A stretch of 64,000 nt of DNA, from positions 1 to 64,000 of the forward strand of contig JAXDHR010000105.1 in assembly GCA_034664425.1 (NCBI GenBank), written 5' to 3'. Position 1 is the stretch's first letter; every line of letters starts with the position of its first letter. This document shows positions 57,949 to 64,000 of this stretch, piece by piece. Below the pieces are notes generated by a model. The model had not been told where the DNA came from. It saw only the letters and a list, made by a program, of their open reading frames with translations, and made no database searches. Origin of the DNA: DATBDM01 sp034664425. Lineage in GTDB: Bacteria > Actinomycetota > Thermoleophilia > Solirubrobacterales > Solirubrobacteraceae. A program made the translations under genes and the position numbers.

Positions 57949-58460
57949 GCGGCCCCCACGCGCGAAGAGCCGCACTGGAACGACATGGCGAGGCGGCTGC
58001 CTGCGCTCGGGGCGTGTTGGATCTCGAGCGAGTGGACGATCGCGGCGATCAGCGGGAGCCCGAGGCCGGGCCCGGTGGTGTCGGGGCTGGGTCCGATGCC
58101 GCGCCCGCGGTCCGTGACGATCACGTCGAGCGATTCGCCCTCGGGACGGATGACGATCTCGAGCGGCCCAGGATCGGCACCGCCGTCGTAGGCGTGCCGG
58201 ACGACGTTCGTGCAGGCCTCGGTGACGGCGAGGCGGATGTCCTCGACGACCGTCTCCGAGAGCTGCAGCGCCTCCGCGAAGGCGCCGAGCACGTGGCGGA
58301 TCACCGACACGTTCTCCGGCCGGGCGGGAAGCGTGAGCCGCACGTCGGAGTGGCGGGCCTCGATCGGTTCGAGTGAATTGACGTGGCGGGTCCGGACGAT
58401 GCCGTCGGCGACGCCGTCGACCGCGCCCGTGAAATCGCTGGGGGAGGGTTCGGAGCGCAT
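57945..58460 (-). CDS. RsbW-like anti-sigma factor kinase
   Basis: A 171-aa serine kinase/anti-sigma factor. After an N-terminal extension of about 45 residues, the HATPase fold begins DVRLTLPARPENVSVIRHVLG. It has the N-box EACTNVVRHAYDGG, DRGRGIGP and GLGLPLIAAIV. It binds and inhibits a SigB/F-type factor and phosphorylates a STAS antagonist; both partner types are encoded within 5 kb. The ATG at 58460 is used. It overlaps the degenerate paralogue downstream. Confidence 0.9.
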   Translation of the reverse strand: MRSEPSPSDFTGAVDGVADGIVRTRHVNSLEPIEARHSDVRLTLPARPENVSVIRHVLGAFAEALQLSETVVEDIRLAVTEACTNVVRHAYDGGADPGPLEIVIRPEGESLDVIVTDRGRGIGPSPDTTGPGLGLPLIAAIVHSLEIQHAPSAGSRLAMSFQCGSSRVGAA

Positions 58461-58597
58461 GACTGGTTCGTACCGCTGCGTACCCGCGGTCCAGCGCGAG
58501 TAACCTCCGCGAACGGCGGGCGTCAGGCTGTGGGCGTCGAAGCCGGGTCCGCGCGTACAGAGCCTGACATGACGGGCCGTGTCCGTGCGGTCCACTG

Positions 58598-59011
58598 ATG
58601 CACTTTGATACATCGATCACCGTGCAGCGCGAACCGACCCGCATCGACGAGCTGGGCATCAAGCCGCCGCCGGCGTTCTCGATCTCCGACGAGGCGGTCG
58701 ACGAAGCCGTGGTGATCCGGCTCGAGGGCGAGTTCGACCTCGCGGCGAGCACCTCGCTGCGCAGGCACATCGATTCGACGGCCGGGCGCGCGCTCGTGCT
58801 CGACCTGCGGCTTGTGACCTTCGTCGACTCCTCCGCACTGCGGGAGCTGTTGCGCGCACGCATGGGTCTGCCGGTACGTGGCGACCGGCTCGTGCTCGCC
58901 GCGATCGCACCGCCGCTGCGGCGCCTGCTCGAGCTCACCCACACCGCATCGCTGTTCGAGACCGCGCCCACGCGTGAGGCGGCGCTGCGCATGCTCGGCG
59001 CCTCGGACTAG
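58598..59011 (+). CDS. STAS-domain anti-sigma factor antagonist, second copy
   Basis: A 137-aa STAS protein with an N-terminal extension. The core is VVIRLEGEFDLAASTSLRRH and LVLDLRLVTFVDSSALRELLRARM, with the target Ser in VDSSAL. It ends with a helix LFETAPTREAALRML. It is divergent from the RsbW-like kinase gene (about 137 bp apart) and is a second candidate partner. The two STAS proteins could respond to different signals. Confidence 0.9.
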   Translation: MHFDTSITVQREPTRIDELGIKPPPAFSISDEAVDEAVVIRLEGEFDLAASTSLRRHIDSTAGRALVLDLRLVTFVDSSALRELLRARMGLPVRGDRLVLAAIAPPLRRLLELTHTASLFETAPTREAALRMLGASD

Positions 59012-59014
59012 GGG

Positions 59015-59512
59015 TCAGGCGGCGCGGCGGTCGCGAACCGAGTGCGGGCCGATCTCGGTCTCCTGCTGCTGCGTGTTCGCCCGGGCGCACAACCAGGAGA
59101 AGCCGGTGTGCAGGAAGTCGCTGCCCGCAGACGCTGCGAGCACGGTGGTGACGGTGCGCGCGGTCGCGGGCTTGTGCAGGCGCAGGCCGACGAGGCCGAG
59201 GGCGCACCACGCGCCGGTGCAGCGCGTGCAGCTCATGAGCTCGCCGACCGCGTAGCGCAGCCGGCGCCCCTTCGGCCGGCGGCCGCTCGGCTGCTCATCG
59301 ACGAACGGCTGGCGGATCCAGGTCTCGACCTTCTCGTGGACGATCAGCTTGGACAGCGCGAACGTCGCCGCGGCGATCACGGGCAGCTCGCCACCGGGAA
59401 TCGGGTCGCGGCCGCGGGCGCTCAGCGCGGTGCCGCTGAGCAGCGCGCCGTAGAGGGCCGAGAGCACGGCGTAGTCGGCGGCCTCGGTCGGGGTCTGGGA
59501 GACGGGGCGCAT
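59015..59512 (-). CDS. DUF1360 family membrane protein
   Basis: A 165-aa protein with three hydrophobic segments. It shows VLSALYGALLSGTALSARGR, ELPVIAAATFALSKLIVHEKVETWIRQPFVDE and ELMSCTRCTGAWCALGLVGL, the conserved DUF1360 pattern with its Cys-x2-Cys. In Bacillus a relative is a sporulation protein; function here is unknown. Its ATG overlaps the stop of a small proline-rich gene (TGATG). Confidence 0.85.
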   Translation of the reverse strand: MRPVSQTPTEAADYAVLSALYGALLSGTALSARGRDPIPGGELPVIAAATFALSKLIVHEKVETWIRQPFVDEQPSGRRPKGRRLRYAVGELMSCTRCTGAWCALGLVGLRLHKPATARTVTTVLAASAGSDFLHTGFSWLCARANTQQQETEIGPHSVRDRRAA

Positions 59513-59649
59513 CAGATCGGCCGCGGGTTGGGGTCCGGCGGCAGCGGTTCCGGTCCCGGCGTCGGGGAGGGCGGCGCCGGATCCGGCCCGGGGCCGGGGG
59601 GCGCCGGCGCGGGCGGCTGAGGGGTGGGAACCCCACCGGTGGACTCCAT
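59512..59649 (-). CDS. Small proline-rich peptide coupled to the DUF1360 gene
   Basis: A 45-aa frame, about half proline (PTPQPPAPAPPGPGPDP and similar), starting at an ATG with upstream starts also available (59694). Its stop overlaps the start of the DUF1360 gene (TGATG), which supports real translation. No domain is recognisable. It may be a disordered spacer peptide or a coupling leader. Confidence 0.4.
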   Translation of the reverse strand: MESTGGVPTPQPPAPAPPGPGPDPAPPSPTPGPEPLPPDPNPRPI

Positions 59650-59701
59650 GCCAGCCCGGCTACCCGCCTCGGCGCGCGGGGAACCGGTGTCCATGAACGA
59701 C

Positions 59702-59729
59702 GACGGGGCGCCCGGCCGGGCGCCCCGTC
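59702..59729. terminator. Perfect 28-bp palindrome, hairpin
   Basis: GACGGGGCGCCCGG (59702-59715) is followed directly by its exact reverse complement CCGGGCGCCCCGTC (59716-59729). It lies in the intergenic gap between two minus-strand genes, downstream of the single-span protein gene at 59862. The very stable stem suggests a transcription terminator, without a T-tract. Confidence 0.6.
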
Positions 59730-59861
59730 ATGGGGAGGAGGGATGCAGCGCCGGCGACATCGGGGGATCCGACGGCGCGACATCCACGGCGTCCCCCAGC
59801 GGCCATGGCCACAAACACTCCAGATGAGAGCACGTCGCGATCGCGCGGGTGCCGTGCCGAG

Positions 59862-60212
59862 CTAGTCGCGGGCGCCGGCGTCGCGAAGCTGGCGGTCCTC
59901 GGGGCGGTCGGGGCGCGACGGGCCCTCGCCGCCCTCGGACGCCTCGCCGCCGGAGGGATCGACGCCGCGGGCCGCGCCCTCCGGGTCGTCGGCGGTCTCG
60001 CCCGAATCCGACTGCGAGCCCGCGTGCTCGGTGGTGTCGCCGAGCGGCGTCTCGTCCTGGCCGACGCCGGGAGGGCCGCCGCGCTCGGACTGATCAGCGC
60101 TCGGGTCGGGGCTCGCGCTGCCGGCGCCCTTGCGCATCGAGTTCATCACCAGGAACGTCACGAAGCCCGCGACGATCAGCAGCACGACGATGGCCGCGAT
60201 CACATAGCCCAT
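59862..60212 (-). CDS. Small single-span membrane protein with acidic tail
   Basis: A 116-aa protein. One N-terminal membrane segment (YVIAAIVVLLIVAGFVTFLVM) is followed by about 90 disordered residues rich in Gly, Ser, Asp, Glu and Pro. Similar small proteins are common in actinobacteria, with no known function. It is divergent from the HAD hydrolase gene; a terminator-like palindrome lies downstream. Confidence 0.65.
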   Translation of the reverse strand: MGYVIAAIVVLLIVAGFVTFLVMNSMRKGAGSASPDPSADQSERGGPPGVGQDETPLGDTTEHAGSQSDSGETADDPEGAARGVDPSGGEASEGGEGPSRPDRPEDRQLRDAGARD

Positions 60213-60293
60213 GCGGTTCGGCTACCCCTGCCCCCGCGCGAGGAAACGAGGGTCGCGGTTTGCGGGCGATGCGGCGGCGGTAATCCATGCGCC

Positions 60294-60947
60294 ATGGCGC
60301 CCCCTGCGGCCATCATCGACGTCGACGGCACGCTCGTCGACACGAACTACCAGCACGCGCTGGCCTGGTTCCGTGCCTTCCACCAGCACGGGATCACGCT
60401 ACCGCTGTGGCAGATCCACCGCCATATCGGCATGGGCGGCGACCAGCTCGTGGCCAGCATGGTGGGTGAGGGGTTCGACGCCGAGCACGGCGACGACGTC
60501 CGGGCCGCCGAGCGGGCGCTCTACCTGTCCTTGATGCCCGAGGTCCAGCCGCTGCACGGCGCGCGCGACCTGCTCGAGACGCTGCGCTCGCGCGGGCACG
60601 CGATCGTGCTCGCGTCCTCGGCGAAGCCCGACGAGCTCGAGCACTACCTGCAGCTGCTCGACGCGCATTCGCTTGCGGACGGGTGGACCGACTCCGGCGA
60701 CGTCGAGCGCACCAAGCCGGAGCCCGATCTCGTGACCGCGGCAGTCGAGAAGGCCGGCGGCGGCGAGGCGGTGATGATCGGCGACTCGACCTGGGACTGC
60801 GAGGCGGCTGGGAACGCGGGCCTGAAGACGATCGGAGTCCTCACGGGCGGCTTCAGCGAGGCCGAGCTGCGTGACGCCGGCGCTGCGGTCGTCTTCCGGT
60901 CGCTGCCCGAGCTCGCCGCGGGCCTGGACGACACGCCGTTGAGCTGA
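60294..60947 (+). CDS. HAD-superfamily phosphatase
   Basis: A 217-aa HAD hydrolase. Motif I is IIDVDGTLVDTNY (Asp nucleophile and acid), motif II is VLASSAKPDELEHYLQ, the Lys of motif III is in TKPEPD, and motif IV is VMIGDSTWDCEAAG. An alpha-helical cap lies between motif I and II, as in beta-phosphoglucomutase/phosphoglycolate phosphatase relatives. The substrate cannot be told from sequence. It precedes the sigma factor by 30 bp. Confidence 0.9.
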   Translation: MAPPAAIIDVDGTLVDTNYQHALAWFRAFHQHGITLPLWQIHRHIGMGGDQLVASMVGEGFDAEHGDDVRAAERALYLSLMPEVQPLHGARDLLETLRSRGHAIVLASSAKPDELEHYLQLLDAHSLADGWTDSGDVERTKPEPDLVTAAVEKAGGGEAVMIGDSTWDCEAAGNAGLKTIGVLTGGFSEAELRDAGAAVVFRSLPELAAGLDDTPLS

Positions 60948-60977
60948 GACACGCTGTCTCGATACCCTCTCGGGTCG

Positions 60978-61778
60978 GTGAGTGCTCCACTCGACCCGCA
61001 CCCCCGGAGCGGGGAGGACGGCGGCAGCGGTCTCAGCCGAGCGGAGGAGGATCGCCGCCTGCTGATCCGCTACCACCGGCACGGCGACCAGGCCGCGCGC
61101 GAACAGCTGGTCTCGCGCCTGCTGCCGCTCGCGCGCCGGATGGCGCGCCGCTACCGGCGCTCCGACGAGCCGCTGGATGACCTCGTCCAGGTCGCGACGC
61201 TCGGTCTGATCAAGGCGATCGACCGCTTCGACCCCGCGCGCGAGACGGCGTTCTCCTCCTACGCGGTGCCGACGATGCTCGGCGAGCTCAAGCGCTACTT
61301 CCGCGACAACGGCTGGGCGGTCCATGTCCCGCGCGGGATGCAGGAGCGCGTCATGCGGGTCGACGCCTGCGTGCGCGAGCTGTCGCGCAAGCTCGGCCGC
61401 TCGCCGTCGGTGGCCGAGATCGGCGCGTCGCTCAAGCTCGGGCCCGAGCAGGTGCTCGAGGCGATGGAGGCGGCCACGGCCTACGACGCCGTCTCGCTCG
61501 AGTCCTACCGCTTCGGCGACGACGGCGACGGCGAGACCTACGCCGACTCGATCGGGGTCGAGGACGACCGCTACGAGCTCGTGGAGTACGGCGCGACGAT
61601 CGAGCCGACGCTGCAGGCGCTCCCGCCGCGCGATCGCATCGTGCTCCATCTGCGCTTCGTCGAGGACCTGACGCAGGCCGAGATCGCCGAGCGAGTCGGT
61701 GTCTCGCAGATGCACGTCTCGCGGCTGATCCGCCGCGCCCTCGAGCGGCTGCGCACAGTCGCCGAGCACGCCGGCTGA
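60978..61778 (+). CDS. SigB/SigF-type sigma factor, second copy
   Basis: A 266-aa sigma factor close in layout to the one at 53116. Region 2 has LLPLARRMARRYRRSDEPLDDLVQVATLGLIKAIDRFD and YAVPTMLGELKRYFRDNGWAV. Region 3 has GMQERVMRVDACVRELSRKLGRSPSVAEIGASL. Region 4 has LPPRDRIVLHLRFVEDLTQAEIAERVGVSQMHVSRLIRRAL. It is likely controlled by the RsbW/STAS set located 2-4 kb upstream. Start is a GTG. Confidence 0.92.
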   Translation: MSAPLDPHPRSGEDGGSGLSRAEEDRRLLIRYHRHGDQAAREQLVSRLLPLARRMARRYRRSDEPLDDLVQVATLGLIKAIDRFDPARETAFSSYAVPTMLGELKRYFRDNGWAVHVPRGMQERVMRVDACVRELSRKLGRSPSVAEIGASLKLGPEQVLEAMEAATAYDAVSLESYRFGDDGDGETYADSIGVEDDRYELVEYGATIEPTLQALPPRDRIVLHLRFVEDLTQAEIAERVGVSQMHVSRLIRRALERLRTVAEHAG

Positions 61779-61928
61779 CCGCTTTCCGGCGTTCTACAAC
61801 GCACCGGTATCCGGTCCGGATCGAGGCGCCGCAGAGCCCCATCCGCGATACCCCCGGGGGGTGAATCACTTACGCTCCAGAGCGAAATCATGGCCTTCAG
61901 GTCAGACGGCAGACCGCTGACTTTTCCG

Positions 61929-61942
61929 GAGAAGCGCTTCTC
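61929..61942. promoter_or_regulatory. Perfect 14-bp palindrome upstream of the carbamoyltransferase
   Basis: GAGAAGCGCTTCTC is an exact palindrome ending 15 bp before the ATG at 61958. It could be an operator or a small hairpin covering the ribosome site. No repressor gene is nearby. Confidence 0.35.
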
Positions 61943-61957
61943 GGAGAGCCGCTTGTC

Positions 61958-63640
61958 ATGCCGACCGTCCTGGGCGTCAATGCCGTCTTCCACGACCCCG
62001 CCGCGGCGCTCGTCGTGGACGGTGAGGTCGTCGCCGCCGCGGAGGAGGAGCGCTTCTCGCGGCGCAAGCACGGCAAGCCGCCGGTCGCCTTCTCGACCTG
62101 GGAGCTCCCTGAGCAGGCGATGGCGTTCTGCCTGCAGCGCGCCGGACTCGCCCCGGGCGACCTGGACGCCGTCGCGTACTCCTATGACCCCGAGCTCGCG
62201 CACCAGCCCGGCGCCGACCTGACCGCCGCCGAGTGGGAGGGCCTGCGCACGCTCTACGTGCGCCGTGCGCCGCTGTTCCTGCGCACCGCGCTCCCCGGCC
62301 TCGACCCCTCGGTGGTCCGCTGGGTCCCGCATCACGTCGCCCATGCCGCATCGGCGACGTTCCCGTCGGGCTTCGACCCGTGTGCCGTGCTCGTGCTCGA
62401 CGGCCGCGGCGAGCGCGCCTCTCACCTGGCCGGAGCCTTCGCGGGCGGACGCCTCGACGTCCTCGCCGCGCAGGAGCTACCGCATTCGCTCGGCCTGCTC
62501 TACGAGGAGCTGACGGCGCACCTGGGCTTCCGCCGCTCCTCCGACGAGTACAAGGTCATGGCGATGGCGTCCTACGGGAGGCCCGCGCACCTCGGCGCCT
62601 TCCGCGAGCTCGTGCGCACCGACGGCGCCGGCGGCTTCTCCGTCGCGCCCGTCGACTTCGTGCGCTTCGCCCCGCCGCTGCGCGCGGAGGCGGAGTTCAC
62701 CGCCGCGCACGCCGACCTCGCCGCGACCGTCCAGGCGCGCGTCGAGGAGGTGCTCGTCGAACTCGCCACCTGGCTGCACCGCGCGACCGGCCATCGCGAC
62801 CTCGTGCTGTCCGGCGGCGTCGCCCTCAACTGCGTGGCGAACTCGCGCATCTGGCGCGAGAGCCCGTTCGAGCGCGTCTGGGTCCAGCCCGCGTCCGGCG
62901 ACTCGGGGACCGCGCTCGGCGCCGCGCTGCACGTCGCCCGCGAGCTCGGCGATCGACCGGGCGCGATGCCGAGCGCCGCGCTCGGCCGCGATTGGGACGA
63001 CGACGTGCTGGAGGCGCGGCTGGCAACCGCGGGCGTCGCCTTCGAGCGTCCCGACGACGTCGCCGACGCCGTCGCCGAGGTGCTCGCCGACAACGGCGTT
63101 GTCGCCTGGTTCCAGGGCCGCTCGGAGTTCGGTCCGCGCGCGCTCGGGCACCGCTCGCTGCTCGCCGACCCGCGCCGGCGCGAGAACCTCGAGGTCCTCA
63201 ACGACATCAAGGGCCGCGAGCGGTTCCGGCCCGTCGCGCCGATGGTGCTCGCCGAGCGCGCCGGCGAGATCTTCGACGGCGGCCCGATCCCGTCGCCGTT
63301 CATGCTCTTCACCCACCGCGTGCGCGACGGCTGGGCGGAGCGCATCCCCGCGGCGGTCCACGTCGACGGCAGCGCCCGCATCCAGACCGTCGACCGCGAC
63401 CAGGAGCCGCTCGTCGCGCGCATGCTCGAGCGCTTCGAGGCGCGCACGGGCGTGCCCGTCGTCGTCAACACCAGCCTCAACACGGCCGGGCGCCCGATGG
63501 TCGACGATCCGCGCGATGCGCTCGAGTGCTTCGGGTCAGCGCCGGTCGACCTGCTGGCCATCGGGCCGTTCGTCGTGCGCCGCCATGCGAACGCGCCGGC
63601 CGGCGACGCCGCGCGCGATCGCGTGGGGGTCGCGGCGTGA
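61958..63640 (+). CDS. Carbamoyltransferase (NodU/CmcH family)
   Basis: A 560-aa enzyme. The N-terminal Kae1/TsaD-like domain has LGVNAVFHDPAAALVVDGEVV, the metal-binding HHVAHAASATF and LVLSGGVALNCVANSRI. The C-terminal YrdC-like domain has WFQGRSEFGPRALGHRSLLADPR, RFRPVAPMVLAER and VVVNTSLNTAGRPMVD. It transfers a carbamoyl group from carbamoyl phosphate through carbamoyl-AMP to a hydroxyl of a sugar or antibiotic. The next gene is a glycosyltransferase, so the acceptor is probably a glycan; that is inference. Confidence 0.93.
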   Translation: MPTVLGVNAVFHDPAAALVVDGEVVAAAEEERFSRRKHGKPPVAFSTWELPEQAMAFCLQRAGLAPGDLDAVAYSYDPELAHQPGADLTAAEWEGLRTLYVRRAPLFLRTALPGLDPSVVRWVPHHVAHAASATFPSGFDPCAVLVLDGRGERASHLAGAFAGGRLDVLAAQELPHSLGLLYEELTAHLGFRRSSDEYKVMAMASYGRPAHLGAFRELVRTDGAGGFSVAPVDFVRFAPPLRAEAEFTAAHADLAATVQARVEEVLVELATWLHRATGHRDLVLSGGVALNCVANSRIWRESPFERVWVQPASGDSGTALGAALHVARELGDRPGAMPSAALGRDWDDDVLEARLATAGVAFERPDDVADAVAEVLADNGVVAWFQGRSEFGPRALGHRSLLADPRRRENLEVLNDIKGRERFRPVAPMVLAERAGEIFDGGPIPSPFMLFTHRVRDGWAERIPAAVHVDGSARIQTVDRDQEPLVARMLERFEARTGVPVVVNTSLNTAGRPMVDDPRDALECFGSAPVDLLAIGPFVVRRHANAPAGDAARDRVGVAA

Positions 63641-64000
63641 ACGAGGCGCCGCGCTACGACGTCGTGATCCCCACGGCCGGCCGGGCCGCGCTCGGCGCGC
63701 TGCTCCCCGCGCTCGCGGCGGGCGACGGTCCGCTGCCCGAGCGGGTGCTGCTGGTCGACGATCGCCGCGACCGGCGCACCGCGCTGGCCGGCCCGCGGCA
63801 CCTCGGCGCGCTCGCCGGTCGGGTCGCCGTGGTCCCGGGCCCGTCGCGCGGGCCGGCAGCCGCCCGCAACGCCGGCTGGCGCGCCGCGAGCGCCCCGTGG
63901 GTCGCCTTTCTCGACGACGACGTCGTGCCCGCGCCGGGCTGGCGCGCCGCACTGGCCGCCGACCTCGAGCGCGCCGGCACCGACGTCGCCGGCTCCGAGG
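63637..64000 (+). CDS. Glycosyltransferase family 2 (partial, cut by window end)
   Basis: An open frame of 121 residues runs past the window end with no stop. The GT-A pattern is clear: YDVVIPTAGRAALGALLPAL, RVLLVDD, PAAARNAGWRAASAPWVAFLDDDVVPAPGW, including a DDD metal site. It transfers a sugar from a nucleotide donor. The GTG start overlaps the carbamoyltransferase stop (GTGA), so they form an operon, probably the start of a surface-glycan or natural-product cluster. Confidence 0.85.
   Translation, partial: MNEAPRYDVVIPTAGRAALGALLPALAAGDGPLPERVLLVDDRRDRRTALAGPRHLGALAGRVAVVPGPSRGPAAARNAGWRAASAPWVAFLDDDVVPAPGWRAALAADLERAGTDVAGSE

Noticed and set aside
61890..62222. Short frame starting at ATG 61890 upstream of the carbamoyltransferase
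   Set aside because: It runs out of frame through the carbamoyltransferase start and has no coding signs of its own.

Overview
The window is uniformly very GC-rich DNA, densely packed with short intergenic gaps, many 4-bp ATGA/GTGA start-stop overlaps and frequent GTG/TTG starts. The gene content (PspA with PspAA and PspAB, SigK/RskA, SigB/F-type sigma factors with RsbW/STAS partners, CWB2 and TasA/SipW-type surface proteins, a c-di-AMP riboswitch ahead of an NlpC/P60-like gene, AddAB-like nuclease) suggests an actinobacterium, most likely a deep-branching Thermoleophilia/Solirubrobacterales type. That placement is inference. I see no prophage, IS element, CRISPR array or rRNA; the window reads as ordinary chromosome.

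Layout. 1-7.1 kb: nucleoside salvage and uptake (thymidine phosphorylase tail, adenosine deaminase, BMP lipoprotein, double ATPase, two permeases), then a lipoprotein, a glutaredoxin-like protein and tRNA-Thr. 7.3-19 kb: a GAF-GGDEF-EAL-GAF protein, a GDP-sugar reductase, a PlsC-GpsA fusion, two sigma-factor operons (the second being SigK-RskA), a rhomboid protease, a BtuF-like protein, a pterin dehydratase and a CorC-like transporter. 18.7-19.1 kb holds no recognised gene but a promoter, a multi-hairpin RNA and a tiny AT-rich ORF. 19-25 kb: 3-hydroxyacyl-CoA dehydrogenase with a TetR-type operator, exonuclease VII, a CWB2 lipoprotein, a c-di-AMP riboswitch with its cell-wall hydrolase, and a thioesterase. 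25.4-29.7 kb: the envelope-stress set pspA-pspAA and pspAB-htpX, interrupted by a TasA-like protein, a SipW-type signal peptidase and a frame-disrupted third gene. 29.9-36.3 kb: M23 peptidase, lgt, and lysA-hom-thrC-thrB. 36.3-45 kb: an inverted-repeat block, ParA, FHA protein, a penicillin-binding protein, a MarP-like periplasmic protease and topoisomerase III. 45-51.5 kb: an AddB/AddA-like helicase-nuclease pair. 51.5-62 kb: a stress-regulation island with an ANTAR regulator, two SigB/F-type sigma factors, RsbW-like and STAS proteins and small envelope proteins. 62-64 kb: a carbamoyltransferase followed by a glycosyltransferase cut by the window end.

How it fits together: most of the window concerns the cell envelope and its stress responses (Psp, SigK/RskA, rhomboid, MarP, PBP, M23, NlpC, Lgt, partner switching), alongside housekeeping biosynthesis (threonine, lysine, phosphatidate precursors) and DNA repair. 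The least explained element is the structured RNA at about 18.73-18.99 kb; the next most notable are the PlsC-GpsA fusion, the Fe-S-type cysteines in both AddAB-like subunits, and the three-frame remnant beside the TasA/SipW genes.
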